Shown piece by piece: positions 54,918-63,380 of a stretch of DNA of 64,000 nt. How positions within the stretch are numbered: position 1 is the stretch's first letter; every line of letters starts with the position of its first letter. Source of the DNA: an uncultured Pelagibacteraceae bacterium. GTDB taxonomy: Bacteria > Pseudomonadota > Alphaproteobacteria > Pelagibacterales > Pelagibacteraceae. The notes below the pieces were generated by a model. It was given only the letters and a program-made list of their open reading frames with translations, made no database searches and was not told the origin of the DNA. Both the position numbers and the translations under genes were made by a program. The stretch lies in assembly GCA_902517615.1 (NCBI GenBank), contig CABYCY010000005.1, forward strand, positions 1 to 64,000, in the 5' to 3' direction.

Positions 54918-54992
54918 GGTCCCTTCGTCTATCGGTTAGGACACGTGGTTTTCATCCTCGAAAGAGGGGTTCGATTCCCCTAGGGACCGCCA
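54918..54992 (+). tRNA. tRNA-Glu (TTC)
   Basis: A 75-nt cloverleaf with encoded CCA. Acceptor GGTCCCT pairs with AGGGACC, anticodon loop TTTTCAT carries TTC, T arm GGGGTTCGATTCCCC. It marks the border between the core recJ region and the variable glycosyltransferase block. I found no second copy of its 3' end in the window. Confidence 0.97.
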
Positions 54993-54995
54993 AAT

Positions 54996-55253
54996 ATGCC
55001 TTATTTTGTTTATATGCTATTAACAAAAAGAAAAGGTAAGAATATATCATACGTCGGATATACATCTGATTTAGATAATAGATTTAAAAAACACAATAAT
55101 TCTAAAGGAGCAAAATTTACAAAGGGAAGTCACTGGAAACTAATATATTATAAAAAATACTCTAATAAAAAATCCGCTATGATGGATGAATATAAACTAA
55201 AAAAAGATTATAAATTAAGGAGTAAATTAAAAACTAATTATATTAATAAATGA
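54996..55253 (+). CDS. GIY-YIG nuclease-domain protein
   Basis: An 85-residue UvrC/YhbQ-type GIY-YIG domain protein. YFVYMLLTKRKGKNISYVGY supplies the two motif strands (FVYML and YVGYT in place of GIY-YIG), with the Arg of LDNRFKKHN and the metal-binding Glu in MMDEYKLKK. It starts 3 bases after tRNA-Glu, so it may be transcribed with it. The cellular role of these single-domain proteins is unclear. Confidence 0.82.
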   Translation: MPYFVYMLLTKRKGKNISYVGYTSDLDNRFKKHNNSKGAKFTKGSHWKLIYYKKYSNKKSAMMDEYKLKKDYKLRSKLKTNYINK

Positions 55254-57331
55254 AAAAAGATATATTTATAATTTTACCTTTTAAAGAAAGTCTAGATCCT
55301 AGTTTAGCCGGCGCTGTTTCACTTTATGTTAAAGATACTAGTAAATATTCGAAATTCAAAAAAAGGATACAAATTATTTCATCTGACGACCTTAAAGGAA
55401 GATCAAAAATCTTTAGGAATAAAAACTATATAATCAATTTTTGTAATAAATATGCAAATCATAATATTAAAATAATTGAAATACATAATAGACCCGAATA
55501 TCTTAATTATATAAAAAATTTTTTTCCAAATGCTAAAATAAACATAATATTTCACAATGACCCATTAACTATTAGGGGGTCAATTAAAAGAGAAGAAAGA
55601 GAAAAAATAATATCTAGTGCTCACAAAGTAATATTTATAAGTAGATGGATACAACAAAGATTTTTTTCACAATTTAAAAACTCAAATTTATCAAATACAG
55701 TTATTATACCTCACGGTGTAAATAAAATTAAAAAAATAAATCAGATTAAAAAGAAAAAAAATATATTATTTGTTGCTAAATTAAATAAAGCTAAAGGATA
55801 TCATATATTTTGTGATGTTGCGAATAAATTTAAAAAATATGATCCATCTTGGAATTTTATTGCTATAGGTAATGAGACAAGAAAAAAAATTTTTCCTGAT
55901 CCAAAAGTTGTAAAAGAAATTGGTTATAAAAAGAATACAGAAGTTTTAAATTATTATAAATCCTCAGAGATAGCTGTTGGAAATTCAGTTTGGGAGGAAC
56001 CATTGGGTAGAATTGCAATTGAAGCTAGTAGTCGTAAATGTTTGCCAATAATTTCAAATAAGGGAGGGTTAGCTGAGTCTAAAAATATTGCTATAGTATT
56101 AAAAAAAAATGACTCAAAAAATCTATTTGAAATTTTAAAAAAGATAACAAAAAATACAAAATATAGAAGAAATAAACAAAATTTATTTTACAAAAAAAAT
56201 AATTTTAATTTAAAAAAAATATCAATAAAATTAGATAGTCTTAGAAATTTTGCATTCAATATTGATGAAAATTTTAAGACATATAGTCAAAAAAGAGTTT
56301 TACATATAGCTAACTTTAATGAGAATGCAGATGGGAGACTATATTACTCTTTTGCAAATAAACTTAATAATGGATTTATTAAAAATAACTATATTGTTCA
56401 AACTATAAGTGATCGTTTTTTTTTAAAGTTAAATAGGTCAATACTTCAACCATTAAATCCAGTTAATAAATTTAATGAAAAAATAACAAATACTCTGAAA
56501 AATTTTTCACCTCATGTATTATTAATTGGACACGTGTTTAATATAAGCGAAAATGTTTACAATTATTGTAAGAAAAATAATATAAAAATTGTCTCTTGGT
56601 TTATTGATTCTATATCTTCAGAATTTCTAAATGGAAAGAAAAGAGACTCGTTTTTTAAAAATCTTGAACTTGTTGATTATTGTTTTTTAACCTCTTCACC
56701 AAAAATTTTTAAAAAAAATAAACATTATAAAAAATTAAAATTTATCCCTAACCCTGTGGATATATCCATTGATAATTATAAAAACTATAATGAAAAAAAT
56801 TTAGAGTACGATGTTTTTGTTGCTATCAGTCATGGACAAAATAGAGGTATATTAAAAAAGGGCAAAATCGATGAAAGAGAGGAAATTGTTAATAAACTTA
56901 TTGATAATCTACCTCAAAATAAATTTGCACAGTTTGGTATAAACAACTTTGAACCCATTTGGGGATCAAATTATTATCATTATTTATCAAAATCTAAAAT
57001 GGCACTTAATATAAGTAGAGGAGTTTATCAAAAAAAGTACTCAAGTGATAGGATTTCATCTCTTATAGGTAATGGTCTATTAGTTTTTATTAATAAAAAA
57101 ACAAATTTTCAAAAAATCTTATCTAATAAAGAAGTTGTTTATTATTCTAATATGTCAGATTTAATTAAAAAAATTAAATTTTATACTAAAAATGATAATG
57201 AAAGAAAAAAAATTGCTAAATTGGGCCACATTAAATATCATAAATTTATGAACAACATTGTCATTTCAAAATACATTATGTCTTGTGTGGGACTTGATAA
57301 TTATAAAAAACCTTTTTGGCATAATCTTTAA
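55250..57331 (+). CDS. Two-domain glycosyltransferase
   Basis: A 693-residue cytoplasmic protein with two GT-B modules. The first (about 1-330) is GT4-like: NIIFHNDPL, TVIIPHGVNK, ILFVAKLNKAKGYHIFCDVA, and the nucleotide-sugar-binding loop EEPLGRIAIEASSRKCLPII. The second (about 350-690) begins VLHIANFNENADGRLYYSFA and includes KFIPNPVDISI, YDVFVAISHGQNRGI and NISRGVYQKKYSSDRISSLI, like CgeB/GT1_2-type enzymes. It could add two sugars in sequence to a surface glycan. Overlaps the GIY-YIG gene by 4 bases. Confidence 0.78.
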   Translation: MKKDIFIILPFKESLDPSLAGAVSLYVKDTSKYSKFKKRIQIISSDDLKGRSKIFRNKNYIINFCNKYANHNIKIIEIHNRPEYLNYIKNFFPNAKINIIFHNDPLTIRGSIKREEREKIISSAHKVIFISRWIQQRFFSQFKNSNLSNTVIIPHGVNKIKKINQIKKKKNILFVAKLNKAKGYHIFCDVANKFKKYDPSWNFIAIGNETRKKIFPDPKVVKEIGYKKNTEVLNYYKSSEIAVGNSVWEEPLGRIAIEASSRKCLPIISNKGGLAESKNIAIVLKKNDSKNLFEILKKITKNTKYRRNKQNLFYKKNNFNLKKISIKLDSLRNFAFNIDENFKTYSQKRVLHIANFNENADGRLYYSFANKLNNGFIKNNYIVQTISDRFFLKLNRSILQPLNPVNKFNEKITNTLKNFSPHVLLIGHVFNISENVYNYCKKNNIKIVSWFIDSISSEFLNGKKRDSFFKNLELVDYCFLTSSPKIFKKNKHYKKLKFIPNPVDISIDNYKNYNEKNLEYDVFVAISHGQNRGILKKGKIDEREEIVNKLIDNLPQNKFAQFGINNFEPIWGSNYYHYLSKSKMALNISRGVYQKKYSSDRISSLIGNGLLVFINKKTNFQKILSNKEVVYYSNMSDLIKKIKFYTKNDNERKKIAKLGHIKYHKFMNNIVISKYIMSCVGLDNYKKPFWHNL

Positions 57332-57339
57332 AATAGAAG

Positions 57340-58248
57340 ATGTTTTCAATTTTAATACCTACTTATAACAATCTAAGCTATCTAAAATTATGTATAGAGA
57401 GTATCCAAAAAAATTCTACTTACAATCATCAAATAATAGTTCATATAAACGAAGGGAGTGATGGATCATTAGAGTATATAAAAAACTTAAATTGTGAATT
57501 TACATACAGTAAAGAAAATATAGGTATGCCAAGTGCGTTAAACAAAGCTTCAAAATTAGCAAAAAATGATTATATAGTCATTTCTCATGATGATTTTTAT
57601 TATTGCCCAAATTGGGATTTTGTTTTTAAGAATGAACTTGATTTATTAAATGATAATAATTTTTATCTTTCAGGTAATACAATCTTAGATATTGAAACAA
57701 ATGATAAGTTACCTTCAAAAAGTTTAGATGCAGGTAATACAGTAGAGCTATTTAATGAGAATAAACTTTTAGATAATCTTGACAAAGTTAAGAATATTAA
57801 TTGGCAAGGTACAACGAAATGTCCTGGTTTAGTACATAAAGATACTTGGAAAAAAGTAAATGGATGGAGTGAAGAATTTTTTCCAACCGGAGGAGATGAC
57901 ACTGATTTTGCTATAAAACTGTGGAATTCAAAAGTGAGAATTTTTAAAGGATTAGGTAATTGTTTTGTTTATCACTTTGGTTCAATTACAACTAGAAAAA
58001 AGGGAAGTAATCTAAACACATATTTGGGCAGTAAAGCAAATAAAATATTTATTAGAAAGTGGGGGATGAGTACAAATTTTTTTGAAAAATATTATTTAAA
58101 TTCTGGATTAGATAGCAAAAAAAACTTAATTTTTCGTGAATATGATGGACCATTAAAGGATCCTACAAAAAATATAAATTATTATTTTGAATTATTTTTA
58201 ATCAAATTAAATATTATTTACCTTAAAATTATTAGTTCAAAAAAGTAA
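57340..58248 (+). CDS. Family 2 glycosyltransferase
   Basis: A 302-residue GT-A fold enzyme. The N-terminus FSILIPTYNNLSYLKLCIES is the standard GT2 start; ENIGMPSALNKASKLA and the DxD-like ISHDDFYYCP give the donor- and metal-binding sites; WSEEFFPTGGDDTDFAIKLW is the acceptor-side motif. It is 8 bp after the two-domain enzyme and probably works on the same glycan. Confidence 0.83.
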   Translation: MFSILIPTYNNLSYLKLCIESIQKNSTYNHQIIVHINEGSDGSLEYIKNLNCEFTYSKENIGMPSALNKASKLAKNDYIVISHDDFYYCPNWDFVFKNELDLLNDNNFYLSGNTILDIETNDKLPSKSLDAGNTVELFNENKLLDNLDKVKNINWQGTTKCPGLVHKDTWKKVNGWSEEFFPTGGDDTDFAIKLWNSKVRIFKGLGNCFVYHFGSITTRKKGSNLNTYLGSKANKIFIRKWGMSTNFFEKYYLNSGLDSKKNLIFREYDGPLKDPTKNINYYFELFLIKLNIIYLKIISSKK

Positions 58249-58287
58249 ATGTACAATTTGTTAAAATATAATTTATTTACATTTTAA

Positions 58288-59550
58288 ATGATAAAAAGAA
58301 ATAGACTTATACTTATAGAACCTGAAATGACCGAACCTAAAGGTCATTTTCTAAATAATTTAATTGATATTTCTAAATTTTTTCAAAATAAATTTAACAT
58401 CTACTGGATATTAAATAATAAGTTTGAAAGTAGAGGCACACATATACCAAAACAAAAAAAAATAATTTATTCATTTTCTAGCAACAACTTTAAAAGAAAA
58501 AAAAATAAATTTTTGTATGTATTTGAGGAATTATATTTATTTTTTAAAAATATTTTTTACACTATTTTTTTTTTATTTTTTTTTATAATAGATAAAAAAT
58601 TTTTACTTTATCTTAATGCTTTAAGATCAAATTATTTTATATTACCTAAGTATTTTAATTCTTTTTACTTTACTTATAATTCGTTAAATCTTAATAAAAA
58701 TGATCACATTTTTTTCCCTACAGGTAGAAGAAAAGATTTAGCATTAATCAATTTTTTGTCTAAAATAGATTTGAATCATCCAAAATTTCACTTAAGAATT
58801 TTCCTTCCTCAAAAAAAAAAATTTAAAGGTTTCTTTTACTATTTGAAAGAAATTGATCTAAAACTTAAAAATAAAAGAATTTTTATTTACGTATGGAAAA
58901 ATAATTTTAAATTATTTCTGAAAAACTCTATTAGTAAAAAGGGTATTTATGAAACTAATCTAATTTTTTCATATAATCCAAAATCATATTTTTCTAGAAA
59001 ATTTAAAAAAAAAAATCATATAATTGGGTATTTAGGACATGCGCGTAGAGAAAAAGGTTTTCATCGTCTTCCAAAAATCATTAAAACTCTTGAAAAAAAT
59101 AGAATTCCTTTTAAATATATAATTCAGTTTTCTAAAATTTCTGATGATTTAATTTTTATTAGAGATACATTATATAAACTTTCTTATAAAAATAAAAATA
59201 TTCAAATTATAGATAAATATGTTAGTCATAATGACTTTATAAAATATCTGAAAAAAATTGATATTATGCCAATTCTTCATAATGTCAGTGAGTTAAATAA
59301 CATCACATCCGGAACAGCTTACTCTTGTGTTCCTTATCAGATTCCTTTAATCTTACCTTATGGAGTTCACTTTATTAGCAATATTAATAAATTTAAATCT
59401 TATGAAAAAGCTAAAAATGTAAATGACATTGTTGAAAAAATAAATGTTATTTCAAAAAACTATAAATTTTATTTAAACAACGCTAAATTAAACTCTCAAA
59501 ATTTAAAAAAAATTATAAATATTGATCCGGTAATTAAAAATATAAGTTAA
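58288..59550 (+). CDS. Putative GT4-like glycosyltransferase
   Basis: A 420-residue, very Lys/Phe/Asn-rich protein. The N-terminal LILIEPEMTEPKGHFLNNLI and the later IIGYLGHARREKGFHRLPKI suggest a GT-B glycosyltransferase of family 4 type; IMPILHNVSELNNITSGTAY lies where the donor-binding loop is expected. A hydrophobic stretch near residues 88-105 (FYTIFFLFFFIID) may attach it to the membrane. Ends 4 bases into the converging integrase gene. Confidence 0.65.
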   Translation: MIKRNRLILIEPEMTEPKGHFLNNLIDISKFFQNKFNIYWILNNKFESRGTHIPKQKKIIYSFSSNNFKRKKNKFLYVFEELYLFFKNIFYTIFFLFFFIIDKKFLLYLNALRSNYFILPKYFNSFYFTYNSLNLNKNDHIFFPTGRRKDLALINFLSKIDLNHPKFHLRIFLPQKKKFKGFFYYLKEIDLKLKNKRIFIYVWKNNFKLFLKNSISKKGIYETNLIFSYNPKSYFSRKFKKKNHIIGYLGHARREKGFHRLPKIIKTLEKNRIPFKYIIQFSKISDDLIFIRDTLYKLSYKNKNIQIIDKYVSHNDFIKYLKKIDIMPILHNVSELNNITSGTAYSCVPYQIPLILPYGVHFISNINKFKSYEKAKNVNDIVEKINVISKNYKFYLNNAKLNSQNLKKIINIDPVIKNIS

Positions 59551-60500
59551 ATTTTAATTTTATTTAAAGCGTTATTTTTAAATATATTCGCTTCTCTAAT
59601 ATACCTTCTGACCATTTGCGTTGTTTTATGCCCTGTCATAGCCATTATACTTCTTTCATCTGCTCCTGAATCTGCTGCTGCTGTTGCAAATCCAGATCTT
59701 AAGCTATGACCTGAAAAATTTTTATTTTCAATACCTGCTAAATTTAGGTATTCCTTTATTAACAAAGCTACTGACTGATCTGTTAATCTTTTTTCAGTGA
59801 GTAATGAACCTTTGGAAAATCTTCTAAATATACAACCTGATTTAATATTTGATATCTCTAACCATTTTTTTAAATTTATAACCGGACAATAAGTTTCACT
59901 GTCAAAGTAGGGCAGACCTTTAACCATACCTTCACCAAATTGATCTGTTTTTGACTTTTTTATTGTTATTTTAAGACCCTCAGGTACAAATTCTAAATCC
60001 TCATGATCAATTGATACAATTTCTGTTCTCCTAAATCCTCCTGCAAAACCTATTAATATTATTGATTTATCTCTAAGTTTTTTAACTTCTTCTGTTTTTT
60101 GTTCATTTATAACATTAATTATTAATTTTAAATGATTGATTAATATAGGTTTTTTTCCTTTTTGAAAACTTCCTTTTACCCTTTTTATACCTAAAAGATT
60201 TTCTACTATAATTGGATGTTTGGTATCTAAATAATAACCTTTTAGCTTATGAACCATACTTATAGATACTAATCTTCTTCTTAATGTGCTTATTCTTGAG
60301 TTTTTTGATAGATTAGTAAGATATAATGAAACTATTTTTGGGTCTGCTGGCAATGAATTTAATCCATGTTTAGCACAAAAAAGACCAAAATCCTTAAAGT
60401 CTGATTTGTAAGCTCTTAAAGTATTATTTGCTTTAGAGTTTTTAAGGTTATTTAATGTTGCTTCATGAAGCGATTTTAGATCTGTAGTAAGCTCATTCAT
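59547..60500 (-). CDS. Tyrosine recombinase / integrase
   Basis: A 317-residue site-specific recombinase. The N-terminal SAM-like DNA-binding domain (residues 10-95, NTLRAYKSDFKDFGLFCAKH) precedes the catalytic domain with Arg157 (GGFRRTE), Lys near 184 (KKSKTDQ), His265 and Arg268 (GHSLRSGF), His291 (MTGHKTT) and Tyr300 (VRRYIRE). All catalytic positions are intact. A nested palindrome lies directly upstream of its start. Its own attachment site is not evident. Confidence 0.9.
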   Translation of the reverse strand: MNELTTDLKSLHEATLNNLKNSKANNTLRAYKSDFKDFGLFCAKHGLNSLPADPKIVSLYLTNLSKNSRISTLRRRLVSISMVHKLKGYYLDTKHPIIVENLLGIKRVKGSFQKGKKPILINHLKLIINVINEQKTEEVKKLRDKSIILIGFAGGFRRTEIVSIDHEDLEFVPEGLKITIKKSKTDQFGEGMVKGLPYFDSETYCPVINLKKWLEISNIKSGCIFRRFSKGSLLTEKRLTDQSVALLIKEYLNLAGIENKNFSGHSLRSGFATAAADSGADERSIMAMTGHKTTQMVRRYIREANIFKNNALNKIKI

Positions 60501-60503
60501 ATA

Positions 60504-60538
60504 ATTACTATCGATAACAATTAATTATCATTAGTAAT
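60504..60538. promoter_or_regulatory. Nested palindrome upstream of the integrase
   Basis: ATTACTA (60504-60510) pairs with TAGTAAT (60532-60538), and inside, GATAA (60513-60517) pairs with TTATC (60525-60529), both centred on 60521. It begins 4 bp upstream of the integrase ATG. An operator for integrase autoregulation is possible, but AT-rich DNA gives such pairs by chance more often. Confidence 0.45.
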
Positions 60539-60635
60539 ATATCAAGAGTTTTCTAATGTCAAATAAAATAATTAATCTTTTATAAGGACAATTAATGATA
60601 TTGCGAACACAATAAGTATGAAATAATATTAAAAC

Positions 60636-60806
60636 ATGGGCATAGACGGAGTAATTGAACCAATATATTTCCTAATATCTTCTATTGGTTTTGTAATTTT
60701 GAGTTATATTCAGTATAAAAAAGCAGGAAAAACCTTAGAAACGATTTATCTATCTATTTTAGCAATTTTTTTTATAGTTTGCTTTATTATTTTAAATTTT
60801 TATTGA
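60636..60806 (+). CDS. Small two-helix membrane protein coupled to ogt
   Basis: A 56-residue protein, GIDGVIEPIYFLISSIGFVI at the N-terminus and a second hydrophobic segment at about residues 37-55, separated by IQYKKAGKTLE. Its TGA stop overlaps the ATG of the alkyltransferase gene (TGATG), which supports both starts. No family is recognised. Confidence 0.6.
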   Translation: MGIDGVIEPIYFLISSIGFVILSYIQYKKAGKTLETIYLSILAIFFIVCFIILNFY

Positions 60807-61075
60807 TGAAAGGCACAAAATTTCAATTAAAAGTCTGGAAATACCTTAAAAAAATCCCAAAAGGACAAGTAAAAACTTATAAAGAGGTAGCTATTGGCAT
60901 AAAAAGCCCAAAATCAGCCCGTGCAGTTGCTAATGCATGTGGAAAAAACCCATATGCCCCAAAAATTCCATGTCATAGGGTAATTCGGTCTGATGGAGGC
61001 CTTGGTGGATACTCAGGTAGAGGTGGAATTAAGACAAAGCTGCGTTTATTAAAATCTGAAAAAGTTGATATTTAG
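60806..61075 (+). CDS. ogt: Single-domain O6-alkylguanine-DNA alkyltransferase
   Basis: An 89-residue protein equal to the DNA-binding/catalytic domain of Ogt/Ada-C: FQLKVWKYLKKIPKGQVKTY, the Arg-finger sequence SARAVANACGKN and the acceptor Cys56 in KIPCHRVIRSDG. The presence of PCHR separates it from ATL proteins, which lack the Cys. The N-terminal RNase H-like domain of classical MGMT is absent. A longer frame can start at TTG 60779, but the ATG overlapping the upstream stop is preferred. Confidence 0.82.
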   Translation: MKGTKFQLKVWKYLKKIPKGQVKTYKEVAIGIKSPKSARAVANACGKNPYAPKIPCHRVIRSDGGLGGYSGRGGIKTKLRLLKSEKVDI

Positions 61076-61611
61076 TGGCTTTTTAGACCTATTTTATGGT
61101 CAAAAATACCAGTAAAATCAATAATTTTTTGATATTTTAATACTATTCTAGCATAAATAGTGTATTGCACCCCTCAGTTGTACCATATATCGAGATATAT
61201 CAAAATAAAGTACCTCTATGGCCGTTTAAAACATATATTCGATAACTGCATTGCTCTACTTTTCAATGATAATAAGGCTTATTTTAGTTTAAAATTTTAA
61301 CCTATTTATTATGGATTTTTGTTCCCCTACCCACTTATTTAAATAACAATTTTTAATTTTGTGTTTAATTAGCTAAAAAAACCATTGGTATTAAACACTT
61401 TTAACTATTTTGTTTTGTTTTCTCTATCAAGTCTGCCACTTTTGCCTTTATCAATTTAAATTAATATTTATTAATTGTTATTTTCTTATATAAATTGAAC
61501 ACTTTACGTTATTTTATCTATATATAAAAAAACAAATAAATCAATAATTACAATAATTTAAATAAATATATTAATGTAATATATTATATATTAGTAAATA
61601 TTTATTTACTA
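61076..61611. other. Gene-free, extremely AT-rich gap
   Basis: This 536-bp stretch has no credible gene on either strand. Visible items are a GACC/GGTC hairpin at about 61086-61101 without a T-tract, a short TATATC-GA-GATATA palindrome near 61192-61205, and a nearly pure A/T tail from 61470 on. It is the longest non-coding stretch in an otherwise tightly packed window and adjoins the integrase/ogt area. Confidence 0.7.
61592..61611 (-). terminator. AT-only 9-bp stem after the EamA gene
   Basis: TAGTAAATA and TATTTACTA form a perfect 9-bp inverted repeat with a 2-base loop, directly after the minus-strand stop codon at 61612. There is no clean T-tract, so termination is uncertain. Confidence 0.3.
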
Positions 61612-62463
61612 TTATTTAAAACGACTAAGCAAATATTCCCTTCTGGAAATATATAAACCACTGAGAACAATTATAAAGAGACCTAAATAAGTCCAATTAT
61701 TAGGTAATTCATGGAAGAAATAGTAACTAATTAGTATGTTAGTAATTATCTCTGTATAGCCCAAAGGAGCTAATTTAGACGCATCAGCGTATTTAAGAGA
61801 TAATATTAGGAAAAGATGCGCTACAGAGGCTATAAGGCCGATTAAAGCCATTAAAATCCACTGATTTACCGTAGGATTAACCCAAACTGAGGGCATAAAT
61901 AGGCTAATTATTATAGTTCCTATCAATCCAGATAGTAAAAGGGTTAATAGAGGATTATCAGAGGTGCTTAGTTTCCTAGTGATAATAAGATAAAATCCAT
62001 AACAAATTCCATTACCTAAAGCAGCCATAGTAGCTAAATTAAGCTCAATAAAGCCAGGTCTAATTACAATTAAAGTTCCAATAAATCCTAATGATACTGC
62101 TGTCCACCTTTTCACGCCTACTTTCTCATTTAAAAAAAACGGAGATAAGGCTGTAACACAAATTGGAGCTACAAAAGCTAAGGTTAAGGCTTTAGGAAGT
62201 GAAATTTCCGATATTGCATAAAAGAATAAATAAGTAGAAAAAACAAAAATTAATCCTCTAATTAATTGGAGGGCTGGTTTTTTTGTCCAAACTAATGAAT
62301 GCCTATAAAAGATAAGCATTAAAGATAAAGTAAAAACTACAGTAAAAAAATATCTAGCCCAAGTAATCTGAAGAACATCCATAGAAGAACTTAAGTATTT
62401 AGCAAAAGCATCCATCACAGGTACAATCATCCATGCAGAAGCATTCAAAATTATAGCCTTCAT
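61612..62463 (-). CDS. EamA/DMT-family transporter
   Basis: A 283-residue, ten-helix drug/metabolite transporter in two halves. ITWARYFFTVVFTLSLMLIF, LTLAFVAPICVTALSPFFLN and EKVGVKRWTAVSLGFIGTLI are EamA landmarks. The frame can be extended upstream to 62616, but those residues overlap the AEC gene and are hydrophilic; ATG 62463 starts right before the first helix. Substrate unknown. It lies 20 bp after the AEC gene in the same orientation. Confidence 0.82.
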   Translation of the reverse strand: MKAIILNASAWMIVPVMDAFAKYLSSSMDVLQITWARYFFTVVFTLSLMLIFYRHSLVWTKKPALQLIRGLIFVFSTYLFFYAISEISLPKALTLAFVAPICVTALSPFFLNEKVGVKRWTAVSLGFIGTLIVIRPGFIELNLATMAALGNGICYGFYLIITRKLSTSDNPLLTLLLSGLIGTIIISLFMPSVWVNPTVNQWILMALIGLIASVAHLFLILSLKYADASKLAPLGYTEIITNILISYYFFHELPNNWTYLGLFIIVLSGLYISRREYLLSRFK

Positions 62464-62483
62464 AGTGTAAAGGATATCTCTAA

Positions 62484-63380
62484 TTAGAAAAATTTTAAAG
62501 CAAAGAATAAGGTGATTGGGATAGTTACTATAGACATTAATGTAGATACAACAATTGTACTTGAAATATTGTCTACTATTTCTTTTGGAGAATACATCGA
62601 TGCAATTAAATAGCACAAAATAGCACTAGGCATGGAAGATTGTATTAAAACTACTCCAGCGGCAACACCTGAAAGATTAAAAAATTTTATAACTATAAAT
62701 CCAATTATAGGTCCTAATATAACTCTACCAATTGAGGTAATTATAGCATCTTTAAATGAAAATACTTTCATTTGTGTCAACGCTATACCTAAAGACATTA
62801 AAATCATCACTATCATTCCATAAGCAAGAAGCATGACTGTATTCATGACAAATTGTGGAACAGGATGTTCGAAATAAAGGAAAAGGACAGTAATTATTAT
62901 AGCATAGAATGCAGGACTTTTTAATATTGTTTGAAAATCAAAAGATCTTTTTGCAAGAAAAATATTCAGAGTGAAATGAAGCATAACAACTAAAGATGAG
63001 ATGGCTGCCGCTATACCCATTCCAAATTCACCATAAGCGAATAAACAAATAGGAATACCCATATTTCCGGTATTTGGTAAAAAGAAGGTAGGCAATTCTC
63101 TTATGTAATCTTTCTTCATAACACTTAGAAAAATTAACCCTACAATTGCAAATGATGTAAGAAGAATAATTGCGTAAATAAAAAATTGACTAAATACATC
63201 GAAAGATACGCCACCAGCAGTAAGAGCAAAAATAATTAAAGCAGGTGTTCCGAAATTACCTGAATATGTTGTAATAAATGAAGTATCAATACCAGGATTT
63301 TTTTTACCTAAAAAAAAACCTATACCAACAATAAAGAATACAGGAAATAAAACTTCAAAAAGTTTTAAATAAATATCCAT
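62484..63380 (-). CDS. AEC-family (auxin efflux carrier-like) transporter
   Basis: A 298-residue, ten-helix permease. VLFPVFFIVGIGFFLGKKNP and YSGNFGTPALIIFALT near the N-terminus, LPNTGNMGIPICLFAYGEFG in helix 4, and VLIQSSMPSAILCYLIASMY near the C-terminus are AEC-family motifs. Members transport organic acids or amino acids. The start overlaps the homoserine dehydrogenase stop by 1 base (TAATG), so the two are co-translated, hinting at an amino-acid-related substrate. Confidence 0.83.
   Translation of the reverse strand: MDIYLKLFEVLFPVFFIVGIGFFLGKKNPGIDTSFITTYSGNFGTPALIIFALTAGGVSFDVFSQFFIYAIILLTSFAIVGLIFLSVMKKDYIRELPTFFLPNTGNMGIPICLFAYGEFGMGIAAAISSLVVMLHFTLNIFLAKRSFDFQTILKSPAFYAIIITVLFLYFEHPVPQFVMNTVMLLAYGMIVMILMSLGIALTQMKVFSFKDAIITSIGRVILGPIIGFIVIKFFNLSGVAAGVVLIQSSMPSAILCYLIASMYSPKEIVDNISSTIVVSTLMSIVTIPITLFFALKFF

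Larger units (their letters stand above)
54996..60500. mobile_element. Putative variable island: GIY-YIG, glycosyltransferases, integrase
   Basis: A 5.5-kb block between tRNA-Glu and the integrase holds one nuclease-domain gene, three glycosyltransferase genes of very low GC content and a tyrosine recombinase at the far edge. tRNA gene plus integrase at opposite ends is the classic island layout. No flanking direct repeat was found, so the island status and exact borders are inferred. Confidence 0.35.

Noticed and set aside
54918..54992. tRNA-Glu as proven attachment site of the glycosyltransferase island
   Set aside because: No copy of the tRNA 3' end was found near the integrase or anywhere else in the window.
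62464..62616. 51-residue N-terminal extension of the EamA gene at 61612-62463
   Set aside because: It overlaps the AEC transporter gene in another frame and is hydrophilic, unlike the family; ATG 62463 precedes the first helix.
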